From contig NZ_CP152407.1 of assembly GCF_038958875.1 (NCBI RefSeq), forward strand, positions 1,619,501 through 1,683,500: a DNA stretch of 64,000 bases, given 5' to 3'. This document shows positions 26,437 to 35,042 of this stretch, piece by piece; position 1 is the stretch's first letter, and every line of letters begins with the position of its first letter. The notes beneath the pieces were generated by a model. It was not told the DNA's origin, did no database searches, and saw only the letters and a list, made by a program, of their open reading frames with translations. The translations under genes were made by a program, and so were the position numbers. This DNA is from Acidovorax sp. FHTAMBA (lineage in GTDB: Bacteria; Pseudomonadota; Gammaproteobacteria; Burkholderiales; Burkholderiaceae_C).

Positions 26437-27087
26437 TCAAGTCTTGGGGCCAGGGCAGAAATACTGAACGGCAGTGTCTGCAAAATAGGGTGCGCAGCGG
26501 CTGCTGACGGGGATGTATTGGAGATGGCAGGTAAAACCGGCTCCACAGGCGGGCGCGCCAGTACCGCCCAAAGCTCCGGACGCGGTGTCCAGGCTGTCTT
26601 TGTAGTCGTTGCTGGTGTCGCGTTCGTTTTCGCGCCAGCGGATCAAAACACCCACTTGGCGACGGCTACCATCGACCGTTTCGGAGGGGGCAAAGAATAT
26701 GTTGGCATCGCCCAGAGGAAGTGCGCGCTCCACGGCGCGCTTCCATTCACGCAGGTCATAAGTGGCAAACTCTGTGTGCGTGCAGGTTGTTGCGCCTGTG
26801 CAGAGCTTGGCGGCCTGAGGGGTCGGTGCCGCACCCGCGCGCCAACCTGTTGTGTAGCTGGCGATGTTGTTCAGCGCATTAGGATGCGCTTTCATCCGCT
26901 CGCTCAAATCTTCAATCAAGCGAATTGCCTGCGCCCGGTACGCTGTGGTTTGTGTGTCGCTCAGCGTGCGCATTTGTACGCCCAGGATGCCCAGGATGCC
27001 GAGGGCGGCAACAACGATGGCCACCAAGGATTCGATGAGGGTGATGCCGCGCTCCCGGTTTTGATGTGTGTGTTGCATGAGGGTCAT
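26437..27087 (-). CDS. pilV: Minor pilin PilV
   Basis: A 216-residue prepilin. The leader (MTLMQHTHQNRERG) is followed by ITLIESLVAIVVAALGILGI, with the TLIES motif characteristic of PilV. It continues with VQMRTLSDTQTTAYRAQAIRLIEDL, also typical. The ATG at 27087 overlaps the fimT stop in an ATGA arrangement, so translation is coupled; an ATG three codons later is possible. Six cysteines lie in the C-terminal part. Confidence 0.92.
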   Translation of the reverse strand: MTLMQHTHQNRERGITLIESLVAIVVAALGILGILGVQMRTLSDTQTTAYRAQAIRLIEDLSERMKAHPNALNNIASYTTGWRAGAAPTPQAAKLCTGATTCTHTEFATYDLREWKRAVERALPLGDANIFFAPSETVDGSRRQVGVLIRWRENERDTSNDYKDSLDTASGALGGTGAPACGAGFTCHLQYIPVSSRCAPYFADTAVQYFCPGPKT

Positions 27088-27665
27088 CCTGAACAGGGGA
27101 TATCAGCTGGGTCTGTGGTTATTCTGATGCGCCCACCAGAGCTCATGCATAGTCCGCGTGAAGCAGAGTTGCTGGTCGATTTGTTTAGAGGAACAAGAGC
27201 AAAGCCGAAAGGTGCGTTGGCTCTGCCCCAGCGATCGAATCGTATGTCTGCGATAGAAACTGAACGGGTGATCTGCACATTGGGGGGTGTGGCAAAACGT
27301 TGTAGGACTTCCTCGCCCGCGTTCTGCGTGCCATTGTCATTGGTGTCAACAAAGACGAACCAACCGCAGTCCCATTCGCCTGCGCCCGAGGCCAGTGGGC
27401 AGCCATTGGCACCGCTAGGCTCTTTGCGTATGGTGATATTGCCGGAACGCTTGATAGCTTCCGAACGTGCGTAGTACAGCGCAGATTGCAGTCCATCCAC
27501 CGACTGCCGTATGCGCCAACGCTCGATTAGCGGAGTGAAGCTGGGAGCGGCCAGAGCGACAAGAACGGCAAGGATGGACACAACCACCATTAACTCAATA
27601 ACAGTGAATCCGAGTTGCGGCCGACGCACGCGTGGCTTGATGGATGGAAGTTGCAGTGTCTGCAT
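27084..27665 (-). CDS. fimT: FimT/GspH-type minor pseudopilin
   Basis: A 193-residue prepilin starting MQTLQLPSIKPRVRRPQLG, then FTVIELMVVVSILAVLVALA with the conserved glutamate. The GspH/FimT domain follows: RIRQSVDGLQSALYYARSEAIKR is the diagnostic segment, ending in GLCMSSGGRIRI. It is the first gene of the minus-strand pil operon. Gammaproteobacterial FimT proteins can bind DNA during natural transformation; whether this one does cannot be told from sequence. Confidence 0.92.
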   Translation of the reverse strand: MQTLQLPSIKPRVRRPQLGFTVIELMVVVSILAVLVALAAPSFTPLIERWRIRQSVDGLQSALYYARSEAIKRSGNITIRKEPSGANGCPLASGAGEWDCGWFVFVDTNDNGTQNAGEEVLQRFATPPNVQITRSVSIADIRFDRWGRANAPFGFALVPLNKSTSNSASRGLCMSSGGRIRITTDPADIPCSG

Positions 27666-27766
27666 AGTTTGATCGTAGCGGGGGAGTGAAGGCCTGGTGC
27701 GGCTGCTTCTGACAAAAGGCCGTTGCGTAGTGACGAGCGGCTTGCGCGCTACGTGGCCGCCGTAAG

Positions 27767-28084
27767 CTACCTTGTATACCCCCTGCAGGCCCCCGCGTTG
27801 TGCATCCCCTTGCATTCCCGGTACATGCGCCGGTCCCGCTCCGCGCGCGACTCTTCCGACGAGCTGCGCTGGTACGTGACCTTGCTGACGCTTTTCTTTT
27901 TGGCGGCAGTGTCCGTTGCCGCGCTCTTGTGCCCCGTGGAGTTTTTGGCCAGTGTGGTGCTGGGTGCCCCAGCCACGCACAGGGCGGCCGCGCAGGCGCA
28001 GGCAGTGTGCACAATGCGCTGGCGCAGGAGGCGGGCGCGTGGGGTGGGCACCGCTGATGGGGCGCTGTTGGGGGTGTATGGCAT
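27767..28084 (-). CDS. Small secreted basic protein, function unknown
   Basis: 105 residues from MPYTPNSAPSAV; the longer in-frame start at 28123 is less likely. A signal peptide follows a basic stretch (RQRIVHTACACAAALCVAGA) with likely cleavage after TTLA. The mature part is highly charged (KSAATDTAAKKKSVSKV, then ESRAERDRRMYREC) and ends KGMHNAGACRGYTR, leaving two cysteines that could pair. It is divergent from rpsO, which shares the 203-nt gap. No domain is recognised. Confidence 0.6.
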   Translation of the reverse strand: MPYTPNSAPSAVPTPRARLLRQRIVHTACACAAALCVAGAPSTTLAKNSTGHKSAATDTAAKKKSVSKVTYQRSSSEESRAERDRRMYRECKGMHNAGACRGYTR

Positions 28085-28145
28085 GGTGGTCTTTCGCTGG
28101 CTGGCAAGGGGTTTGGTGGGCACAGTGTTCTGGATTGCCGGGGGC

Positions 28146-28178
28146 TTGGCAAGGCCAAATTCAGTCGAAGGCTATAAT
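28146..28178 (+). promoter_or_regulatory. rpsO promoter with consensus -10
   Basis: TATAAT at 28173-28178 is a perfect -10 hexamer. TTGGCA at 28146-28151 is the nearest -35 match but lies 21 nt away, so the true -35 may be weaker and closer. Transcription from about 28185 gives a leader of roughly 100 nt before rpsO, room for S15-type autoregulation. Confidence 0.55.
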
Positions 28179-28287
28179 CACAGGGTTTTGCATGGTGCAA
28201 GACGCACGCCCGCGACCCTTCCAGTTGCTGGCGCAAGTAAAAACCATGGTCTGCCGCCAGTCGGTGAACCACATTCAAGGAAAAAAC

Positions 28288-28554
28288 ATGATTGCATCCT
28301 CCATCAAGGCCGAAGTCGTCAAGGCGAACGCCCGTGCTGCCAACGACACGGGTAGCCCAGAAGTGCAAGTGGCCCTGCTGACGGCCCGCATCAACGAACT
28401 GACCCCCCACTTCAAGACGCATGCCAAGGACCACCATGGTCGCCGTGGCCTGCTGCGCATGGTGAGCCGTCGTCGCAAGCTGCTGGACTACCTCAAGGCC
28501 AAGGACGCTGACCGTTACACCGCGCTGATCGCCAAGCTGGGTCTGCGCAAGTAA
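28288..28554 (+). CDS. rpsO: 30S ribosomal protein S15
   Basis: 88 residues, full length. It starts MIASSIKAEVVKANARAAND and contains the S15 signature LTARINELTPHFKTHAKDHH with GLLRMVSRRRKLLDYLK, which contact 16S rRNA helices 20-22. AAGGA 9 nt before the ATG supports the start. It is followed by a strong hairpin terminator and then pnp, the conserved rpsO-pnp order seen in most proteobacteria. Confidence 0.98.
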   Translation: MIASSIKAEVVKANARAANDTGSPEVQVALLTARINELTPHFKTHAKDHHGRRGLLRMVSRRRKLLDYLKAKDADRYTALIAKLGLRK

Positions 28555-28569
28555 TTTTCATTGCATGCG

Positions 28570-28607
28570 AAAACGCCTGGGTTAGTCCGCTAGCTCAGGC
28601 GTTTTTT
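28570..28607 (+). terminator. Rho-independent terminator of rpsO
   Basis: AAACGCCTG (28571-28579) pairs with CAGGCGTTT (28596-28604), continued by TTTTAC. The loop GGTTAGTCCGCTAGCT contains extra pairing (GCTAG). The stem plus T run is a classical terminator between rpsO and pnp. Confidence 0.85.
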
Positions 28608-28701
28608 ACTTCGGAGCCGCAAAACAGAGCGAAGCTGTGTCATTCCAATGAAGTTGTTGCCACGCGAAGGCTTGCAGTTTCACTGGAATGGCATCGTGTT
28701 C

Positions 28702-28750
28702 TGAATTGCCCTCCAGAACAATCTGGCAGTGCGCTGCCAGCTATTAAAAC
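28702..28750 (-). repeat. Possible degenerate palindromic element, pnp leader
   Basis: The minus strand reads GTTTTAATAGCTGGCAGCGC, then ACTGCCAGATTGTTCTGGAGGGCAATTCA. This follows the family order (TAATAGCTG, GCGC, CCAGAT, CTGGAGG, CAATTCA) but has lost the palindrome. It ends directly at the pnp ribosome binding site. Confidence 0.4.
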
Positions 28751-28761
28751 AGGAGCTGAAC

Positions 28762-31014
28762 ATGAGCATTTTCAACAAAGTCACCAAGTCTTTCCAATGG
28801 GGCGACAAGACCGTCATCATGGAAACGGGCGAGATCGCCCGCCAGGCGTCTGGCGCGGTGCTGGTCAATATCGATGACACCGTGGTATTGGCCACCGTGG
28901 TGGCTTCCAAGGGTGCCAAGCCCGGGCAAGACTTTTTCCCCCTGACGGTGGATTACATCGAGAAGACGTACGCAGCTGGCAAGATCCCCGGCAGCTTCTT
29001 CAAGCGCGAAGCCAAGCCCAGCGAGCACGAAACGCTGACCAGCCGCCTGATCGACCGTCCGATCCGCCCGCTGTTCCCCGAGGGTTTCTTCAACGAAGTG
29101 CATGTGGTGATCCACACCATTTCGCTGAACCCTGAAGTGGACGCCGACATTGCGGCCCTGGTCGCCACCAGTGCAGCCCTAGCCATCTCTGGCATTCCGT
29201 TCAACGGCCCCATCGGCGCTGCGCGCGTGGGCTACATCAACGGCGATTACGTGCTCAACCCCGGCCAGACTGCTCGCAAGAACTCGCAGATGGATCTGGT
29301 GGTGGCTGGCACTGAAGCCGCCGTGCTGATGGTCGAATCCGAAGCCCAGCAGCTGTCCGAAGAAATCATGCTGGGCGCCGTGGTGTTCGGCCATGAGCAA
29401 GGCAATGTGGCCATCAACGCCATCCATGAACTGGTGCGCGATGCTGGCAAGCCTGTGTGGCAGTGGGAAGCGCCTGCCAAGGACGAATCCCTGATTGCCA
29501 AGGTGACAGCCCTGGCCGACGATAAGCTGCGCGCTGCCTACCAGATCCGCAACAAGCAGGCCCGCACACAGGCATGCCGTGAGTCGTATGCTGCCGTCAT
29601 GGCTGCTCTCAAGGCCGATGGCGTGGAGTTCGATTCCGTCAAGGTCGAAGGCATGCTGTTCGACATCGAAGCAGGCATCGTCCGCAGCCAGATCCTGGCC
29701 GGTGAGCCCCGCATCGACGGCCGTGATACGCGCACCGTGCGCCCCATCGAAATCCGCAGCAGCGTGCTGCCCCGCGCGCACGGCTCTTCGCTGTTCACCC
29801 GCGGTGAAACCCAGGCACTGGTGGTGACCACGCTGGGCACCGAGCGCGATGCTCAGCGCATTGATGCGCTGGCCGGCGAGTACGAAGACCGCTTCATGAT
29901 GCACTACAACATGCCTCCCTTCGCCACCGGCGAAGTGGGCCGCATGGGCAGCACCAAGCGCCGCGAAATCGGCCACGGCCGTCTGGCCAAGCGTGCTCTG
30001 GTGGCTGTGCTGCCGACCAAGGAAGAATTCCCCTACACCATGCGTGTGGTGTCGGAAATCACTGAGTCCAACGGTTCCTCGTCCATGGCTTCGGTGTGCG
30101 GCGGCTGCCTGTCGCTGATGGATGCCGGCGTGCCCATGAAGGCGCATGTGGCGGGTATTGCGATGGGTCTGATCAAGGATGCGAATCGTTTTGCCGTGCT
30201 GACCGACATCCTGGGTGATGAGGATCACCTGGGTGACATGGATTTCAAGGTGGCGGGTACCACCAACGGTATCACCGCTCTCCAGATGGACATCAAGATC
30301 CAGGGCATCACCAAGGAGATCATGCAGGTTGCGCTGGCACAGGCCAAAGAAGCGCGCATGCACATTCTGGGCAAGATGCAGGAGGCCATGAGCACCGCCA
30401 ATACCGAGGTTTCCAGCTTCGCGCCCAAGCTCTTCACCATGAAGATCAACCCTGAAAAGATCCGTGATGTGATCGGCAAGGGCGGCGCGGTGATTCGTGC
30501 CCTGACGGAGGAGACCGGCTGCCAGATCAACATCGAAGAAGACGGCACGATCACCATCGCCGCGACCGATGCGGACAAGGCCGAGATTGCCAAGAAGCGC
30601 ATCGAGCAGATCACGGCTGAGGTCGAGATTGGCAAGGTCTACGAAGGCCCTGTGACGAAGATCCTGGACTTCGGCGCCTTGATCAACCTGCTCCCGGGCA
30701 AGGATGGCCTGCTGCATATCAGCCAGATCGCGCATGAGCGTGTGGAGCGCGTGGGTGACTATCTGACCGAGGGCCAGATCGTCAAGGTCAAGGTCATGGA
30801 AACCGATGAAAAAGGCCGCGTCAAGCTGTCGATGAAGGTGCTGGCAGACCGCCCAGCCGGCGGTAGCGACCGTCCGGCACCGGCTGAGCGCGGTGACCGC
30901 GAGCCGCGTCGTGACCACGGCCGTGACGGCGGTGGCCGCCCATCCTCCGACCAGCAACAGCAGCAACAACAGTCTCTGCCTTCGGAAGGTGGTTCCGGGC
31001 AGGTCGCCGGTTGA
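28762..31014 (+). CDS. pnp: Polyribonucleotide nucleotidyltransferase (PNPase)
   Basis: A 750-residue phosphorolytic 3'-5' exoribonuclease and degradosome component. Two RNase PH domains (1-140 and about 310-540) flank the helical linker; the second contains FTRGETQALVVTTLG and GSSSMASVCGGCLSLMDAGV with the catalytic region. A KH domain (KIRDVIGKGGAVIRALTEET) and an S1 domain (YEGPVTKILDFGALINLLPG) follow. The tail is Arg/Gly/Gln-rich with a polyglutamine run of seven. AGGAG at 28751 fixes ATG 28762. A copy of the dispersed element begins 6 nt after its stop. Confidence 0.98.
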   Translation: MSIFNKVTKSFQWGDKTVIMETGEIARQASGAVLVNIDDTVVLATVVASKGAKPGQDFFPLTVDYIEKTYAAGKIPGSFFKREAKPSEHETLTSRLIDRPIRPLFPEGFFNEVHVVIHTISLNPEVDADIAALVATSAALAISGIPFNGPIGAARVGYINGDYVLNPGQTARKNSQMDLVVAGTEAAVLMVESEAQQLSEEIMLGAVVFGHEQGNVAINAIHELVRDAGKPVWQWEAPAKDESLIAKVTALADDKLRAAYQIRNKQARTQACRESYAAVMAALKADGVEFDSVKVEGMLFDIEAGIVRSQILAGEPRIDGRDTRTVRPIEIRSSVLPRAHGSSLFTRGETQALVVTTLGTERDAQRIDALAGEYEDRFMMHYNMPPFATGEVGRMGSTKRREIGHGRLAKRALVAVLPTKEEFPYTMRVVSEITESNGSSSMASVCGGCLSLMDAGVPMKAHVAGIAMGLIKDANRFAVLTDILGDEDHLGDMDFKVAGTTNGITALQMDIKIQGITKEIMQVALAQAKEARMHILGKMQEAMSTANTEVSSFAPKLFTMKINPEKIRDVIGKGGAVIRALTEETGCQINIEEDGTITIAATDADKAEIAKKRIEQITAEVEIGKVYEGPVTKILDFGALINLLPGKDGLLHISQIAHERVERVGDYLTEGQIVKVKVMETDEKGRVKLSMKVLADRPAGGSDRPAPAERGDREPRRDHGRDGGGRPSSDQQQQQQQSLPSEGGSGQVAG

Positions 31015-31019
31015 TGGTT

Positions 31020-31082
31020 TGCTACTGATTTTATAGCTGCTTGCGCTTATCCATAAAGCGCTGGCGGCCAAAATCATTCAAA
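31020..31082 (+). repeat. Palindromic dispersed element, copy F (after pnp)
   Basis: TGCTACTGATTTTATAGCTG, then CTTGCGCTTATCCATAAAGC and GCTGGCGGCCAAAATCATTC. It is close to my reconstructed family consensus and lies 6 nt after the pnp stop, where a hairpin could act as a 3' end. Confidence 0.85.
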
Positions 31083-31107
31083 TTCATCTCCCTCAAAGAA
31101 TTGCAAC

Positions 31108-32094
31108 ATGCGTGCTGTAGAAATCACATCCTTTGGAGGCCCTGGCGTACTGCGTCTGGGTGACCGTCCCGTGCCCCAGCCGGGTGCGGGCGAACTCCTG
31201 ATCCGCGTTGCCGCCAGTGGCATCAACCGACCCGATGTGCTGCAGAGAATGGGGCACTACGCACCGCCGCCGGGGACTTCGGATCTTCCGGGTCTGGAGG
31301 TGGCCGGTGTCGTCGAATCCGGCGATGCCGCGGCCATGGTGGAAGCGGGTATCCGGGTGGGTGACCGTGTGTGTGCCCTGGTGGCGGGGGGCGGCTACGC
31401 CGAGTGGTGTGTTGCACCGGTCGCGCAGTGCCTGCCCGTGCCGCAAGGGTTGAGCGACGTCGAGGCGGCTTCGCTGCCTGAAACGTTCTTCACCGTGTGG
31501 AGCAATGTTTTCGACCGGGGCCGCCTGCAGGCCGGAGAGACTTTGCTGGTGCAGGGGGGAACCAGTGGCATTGGCGTGACGGCCATCCAGCTGGCACGCG
31601 CATTCGGGGTCACCGTGCTGGCCACGGCGGGCAGCGATGAGAAGTGCGCGGCTTGCCTGCGCCTTGGGGCGCACCACGCCATCAACTACAAGTCCCAAGA
31701 CTTTGTGGCAGAGGGCAAGCGCCTCACGCAGGGCAAGGGGGTGGATGTCGTGCTGGACATGGTTGCGGGCGACTACGTGGAGCGTGAGGTCGAGTGCCTG
31801 GCTGAAGATGGCCGCCTGGTCATCATCGCTGTGCAAGGCGGTATCAAGAGCGGTTTCAACGCCGGACTGGTACTGCGCCGAAGGCTCACCATCACCGGCT
31901 CCACCCTTCGCCCACGCCCCGTGGCTTTCAAGGGCGCCATTGCGCAAGCACTGCGTGAGCATGTGTGGCCGCTGCTGGCGGCGGGCCAGGTGCGGCCTGT
32001 CATCCACAGCACGTTTGCGGCGGCAGACGCCGCAAGCGCACATGCGTTGATGGAGTCGAACCAGCACATTGGCAAGATTGTTCTGACATGGTGA
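31108..32094 (+). CDS. NAD(P)H quinone oxidoreductase, zinc-independent MDR family (PIG3-like)
   Basis: A 328-residue member of the medium-chain dehydrogenase/reductase superfamily. The N-terminus MRAVEITSFGGPGVLRLGD and ASGINRPDVLQRMGHY are typical of the quinone oxidoreductase branch, which has no catalytic zinc ligands. The NADP-binding motif is LVQGGTSGIGVTAIQLARAFG near residue 145, split around GGTSGIG. Members reduce quinones with one electron; the actual substrate here is unknown. The stop overlaps the region where tpiA starts (3 nt apart), so the two genes are probably co-transcribed. Confidence 0.9.
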   Translation: MRAVEITSFGGPGVLRLGDRPVPQPGAGELLIRVAASGINRPDVLQRMGHYAPPPGTSDLPGLEVAGVVESGDAAAMVEAGIRVGDRVCALVAGGGYAEWCVAPVAQCLPVPQGLSDVEAASLPETFFTVWSNVFDRGRLQAGETLLVQGGTSGIGVTAIQLARAFGVTVLATAGSDEKCAACLRLGAHHAINYKSQDFVAEGKRLTQGKGVDVVLDMVAGDYVEREVECLAEDGRLVIIAVQGGIKSGFNAGLVLRRRLTITGSTLRPRPVAFKGAIAQALREHVWPLLAAGQVRPVIHSTFAAADAASAHALMESNQHIGKIVLTW

Positions 32095-32096
32095 TC

Positions 32097-32846
32097 ATGA
32101 AAAACAAGAAGAAACTCATCGCAGGTAACTGGAAGATGAACGGCTCGCTGGCCGCCAACGAGGCTTTGCTCAAGGGCATCCTGGCGGGCGTTGCTGACTC
32201 AGCCTGCGACGTAGCCGTCGCAGTGCCTGCGCCCTATCTGGCGCAGGTGCAGGCTGCTGCGGCGGGGTCTGTGGTGGCTGTGGCTGCGCAGGATGTATCG
32301 CAGCACGAGGCGGGCGCATTCACCGGTGAGGTGTCGGCTGCGATGTTGAAAGATTTTGGCGTGCGCTACACCTTGGTGGGGCATTCTGAACGTCGCCAGT
32401 ATCACGGTGAGACCGATGCGGCGGTCGCGGAGAAAGCGCAACGCGCGCTGGCTGCGGGCATCACACCCATTGTGTGCGTTGGCGAAACCCTGCAGGAGCG
32501 CGAAGCAGGACAGACCGAGGCGGTGGTCAAGCGGCAATTGGCAGCGGTCATTCACCTCAATGGGCATTGCATCAGTGAGGTGGTGGTGGCGTACGAGCCT
32601 GTCTGGGCCATCGGTACCGGACGCACTGCCTCGCCAGAGCAGGCGCAGGCCGTGCACGCTGTGCTGCGCGCCCAACTTGCAGCGGCTAGCGAACATGCAG
32701 ACCGTATCCGCTTGTTGTATGGCGGCAGCATGAATGCGGGCAATGCTGCTCAGCTGCTAGGTCAGCCGGACATTGATGGTGGTCTGGTAGGTGGCGCGTC
32801 GCTGAAGGCGCCCGATTTTCTGCAGATCATTGCGGCCGCCCGGTGA
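32097..32846 (+). CDS. tpiA: Triosephosphate isomerase
   Basis: A 249-residue glycolytic enzyme that interconverts dihydroxyacetone phosphate and glyceraldehyde 3-phosphate. Catalytic residues are all present: Asn/Lys in AGNWKMNGS, the histidine in LVGHSERR, and the glutamate in AYEPVWAIGTG, followed by the phosphate loop LLYGGSMNAGNA. Start MKNKKK at 32097 fits the family; ATG 32088 (MVI in front) is in frame and overlaps the upstream gene. It is followed by secG after 40 nt, the common tpiA-secG-nuo order of betaproteobacteria. Confidence 0.97.
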   Translation: MKNKKKLIAGNWKMNGSLAANEALLKGILAGVADSACDVAVAVPAPYLAQVQAAAAGSVVAVAAQDVSQHEAGAFTGEVSAAMLKDFGVRYTLVGHSERRQYHGETDAAVAEKAQRALAAGITPIVCVGETLQEREAGQTEAVVKRQLAAVIHLNGHCISEVVVAYEPVWAIGTGRTASPEQAQAVHAVLRAQLAAASEHADRIRLLYGGSMNAGNAAQLLGQPDIDGGLVGGASLKAPDFLQIIAAAR

Positions 32847-32886
32847 GGCGGCGCGTTAAACAAATTCAATCAGGAGTGAACAGAGA

Positions 32887-33261
32887 ATGAACGTGATCGT
32901 GAATGTGGTGCTGGCTGTGCAGATGCTTACGGCCCTGGTGATGATTGGCCTGATCCTGATCCAGCATGGCAAGGGTGCTGACATGGGAGCTGCGTTTGGC
33001 AGCGGTAGCTCCGGAAGCCTGTTTGGGGCCAGCGGCAGTGCCAACTTCCTGTCGCGCACCACAGCGGTGCTTGCGGCAGTGTTTTTTGTGGCCACGCTGG
33101 CGTTGGCTTACTTCGGCAATGCGCGGCCTGCGAGCTCTGGCAGCGTGCTGGAAGCTCCGGGCGCTGCAGTACCCGCAGGGGCGCCTGCGTTGTCTGCATC
33201 CGACGCGGTCGTGCCCCCGGCTGTGCCTGCATCGGGTGCAGCGCAGATCCCCACCAAATAA
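32887..33261 (+). CDS. secG: Protein translocase subunit SecG
   Basis: A 124-residue inner-membrane protein of the SecYEG channel. Two hydrophobic helices (residues 3-22 and about 57-77) flank the conserved cytoplasmic loop LIQHGKGADMGAAFGSGSSG, then LFGASGSANFLSRTTA. The Ala/Pro-rich C-terminal extension (residues 85-124) is longer than in E. coli SecG but usual in this group. It lies between tpiA and tRNA-Leu. Confidence 0.95.
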   Translation: MNVIVNVVLAVQMLTALVMIGLILIQHGKGADMGAAFGSGSSGSLFGASGSANFLSRTTAVLAAVFFVATLALAYFGNARPASSGSVLEAPGAAVPAGAPALSASDAVVPPAVPASGAAQIPTK

Positions 33262-33375
33262 TCTGCACTAAATTGGGCTTCGGAAGTCGAAGCAGGGTTT
33301 TTCCGGAGTAGAATCCTGGATTGTCTGGAAAGCCAAAACCGCAAGGTTCCTCATGCCATCCAGATGCACAAATCA

Positions 33376-33460
33376 GCCGTCGTGGTGAAATTGGTAGACA
33401 CGCTATCTTGAGGGGGTAGTGGCGAAAGCTGTGCGAGTTCGAGTCTCGCCGACGGCACCA
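33376..33460 (+). tRNA. tRNA-Leu (anticodon GAG)
   Basis: 85 nt including the encoded CCA. The acceptor arms GCCGTCG and CGACGGC pair perfectly. The D arm contains GGTGAAATTGGTAGACAC, with the extra base typical of class II. The anticodon stem is CTATC/GGTAG around loop TTGAGGG with anticodon GAG at 33410-33412. The long variable arm TGGCGAAAGCTGT and the T loop GTTCGAGTC confirm a class II leucine tRNA reading CUC and CUU. It stands alone between secG and nuoA. Confidence 0.96.
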
Positions 33461-33533
33461 AAACAAAGGCCTGCCTGCATGACCCGGCTCGGGTCCTGAC
33501 GGGCAAGGCTACAGCGGTGAGCACATCCTCAAG

Positions 33534-33893
33534 ATGAACCTCGATCAGTACCTCCCCGTCCTTTTGTTCATCTTGGTCGGCATCGCCGTTGGCGTTGTCC
33601 CCCTCGTACTTGGTTACATCCTGGGCCCCAACCGCCCGGATGACGCGAAGAACTCCCCCTACGAATGTGGCTTTGAAGCCTTCGAGGACGCGCGCATGAA
33701 ATTTGATGTGCGCTACTACCTTGTGGCGATCCTGTTCATATTGTTCGATCTGGAAATCGCTTTCCTCTTCCCTTGGGCCGTGGCGCTGCATGAGGTGGGG
33801 GTTGCCGGTTTTGTCGCTGTCGTGATTTTCCTGGCCGTTCTGGTGGTGGGTTTTGCCTACGAGTGGAAAAAGGGCGCGCTGGATTGGGAATGA
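33534..33893 (+). CDS. nuoA: NADH-quinone oxidoreductase subunit A
   Basis: A 119-residue membrane subunit of respiratory complex I with three helices (about 6-30, 60-80, 88-110). The conserved loop KNSPYECGFEAFEDARMKFD, near the quinone channel, carries the cysteine that is exposed in the deactive form of the mitochondrial enzyme. First gene of the complete nuoA-N operon. A small hairpin (GACCCG/CGGGTC) precedes it, without a T run, so the operon may receive transcripts from secG and the tRNA. Confidence 0.97.
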   Translation: MNLDQYLPVLLFILVGIAVGVVPLVLGYILGPNRPDDAKNSPYECGFEAFEDARMKFDVRYYLVAILFILFDLEIAFLFPWAVALHEVGVAGFVAVVIFLAVLVVGFAYEWKKGALDWE

Positions 33894-33917
33894 GCGGGCC
33901 TCAACAAGGATGATGCA

Positions 33918-34397
33918 ATGATTGAAGGCGTGATGAAGGAAGGCTTCATCACCACGAGTTACGACTCGGTGGTGAACTGGGCCAAGACCGGCTCTTTGTG
34001 GCCCATGACGTTCGGCTTGGCTTGCTGCGCTGTGGAAATGATGCATGCCGCGGCTGCGCGTTACGACATCGGTCGTTTCGGGGCCGAGGTTTTTCGCGCA
34101 AGTCCGCGCCAGTCCGACCTGATGATCGTTGCCGGCACGCTGTGCAACAAGATGGCGCCTGCTTTGCGCAAGGTGTATGACCAGATGTCCGAGCCGCGTT
34201 GGGTTCTGTCCATGGGCTCTTGTGCCAATGGGGGCGGTTACTACCACTACAGCTATTCGGTGGTGCGTGGGTGCGATCGCATTGTGCCGGTGGATGTCTA
34301 TGTGCCTGGATGCCCTCCCACTGCGGAAGCGCTGATTTACGGGATCATCCAGTTGCAGCAGAAGATCCGCCGCACCAACACCATTGCTCGCGTCTGA
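33918..34397 (+). CDS. nuoB: NADH-quinone oxidoreductase subunit B
   Basis: A 159-residue peripheral subunit carrying cluster N2, the last iron-sulfur cluster before quinone. The four ligands are visible: the tandem cysteines in GLACCAVEMM, one in SMGSCANGGG and one in VYVPGCPPTAE. It sits at the quinone site together with NuoD. 24 nt after nuoA. Confidence 0.98.
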   Translation: MIEGVMKEGFITTSYDSVVNWAKTGSLWPMTFGLACCAVEMMHAAAARYDIGRFGAEVFRASPRQSDLMIVAGTLCNKMAPALRKVYDQMSEPRWVLSMGSCANGGGYYHYSYSVVRGCDRIVPVDVYVPGCPPTAEALIYGIIQLQQKIRRTNTIARV

Positions 34398-34407
34398 AGG
34401 GTTGATG

Positions 34408-35016
34408 ATGACTGCTGTAGCCATTCGGCCTGAAAAACTCAAGGACAACATCGCCGCTGCACTGGGTGAGAAGGTGCGTCAGATCACGGTGGCGCTGGAC
34501 GAGGTCACGTTGGTGGTGGATGCTGCCGACTACCTCGAAACGATGCGGGTTTTGCGTGACGCAGAAGGTTGCCGCTTTGAGCAGTTGATCGATCTGTGCG
34601 GTGTGGACTATTCCGCCTACGCTGATGCGGTGCACGAAGGTGCTCGCTACTGCGTGGTGTCGCACCTCTTGTCTGTGAGTCTGAACCAGCGCGTGCGGGT
34701 CAAGGTGTTCTGCGCCGATGATGATTTCCCAGTGGTGGATTCAGTCTCCGACCTTTGGAATTCCGCCAATTGGTACGAGCGCGAAGCGTTTGACCTGTTT
34801 GGCATTGTGTTCGACGGCCACAACGATCTGCGGCGCATCCTGACCGATTACGGCTTTATCGGTCATCCCTTTCGTAAGGATTTCCCGCTGTCCGGCCATG
34901 TCGAGATGCGCTATGACGCCGAGTTGCGCCGCGTGGTGTATGAGCCGGTATCGATCGAGCCGCGTGAGATCACGCCGCGCATCATTCGCGAAGACAAATA
35001 CGGAGGCCTGCACTGA
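34408..35016 (+). CDS. nuoC: NADH-quinone oxidoreductase subunit C
   Basis: A 202-residue peripheral subunit, separate from NuoD (fused NuoCD occurs in enterobacteria). It contains the 30-kDa subunit signature YEREAFDLFGIVFDGHNDLR, then RILTDYGFIGHPFRKDFPLSG. Two adjacent ATG codons (34405 and 34408) are possible; the second has better spacing from GAAGG at 34396. Confidence 0.96.
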   Translation: MTAVAIRPEKLKDNIAAALGEKVRQITVALDEVTLVVDAADYLETMRVLRDAEGCRFEQLIDLCGVDYSAYADAVHEGARYCVVSHLLSVSLNQRVRVKVFCADDDFPVVDSVSDLWNSANWYEREAFDLFGIVFDGHNDLRRILTDYGFIGHPFRKDFPLSGHVEMRYDAELRRVVYEPVSIEPREITPRIIREDKYGGLH

Positions 35017-35042
35017 GGCGTTCGCGTCCGATGTGAACCACC

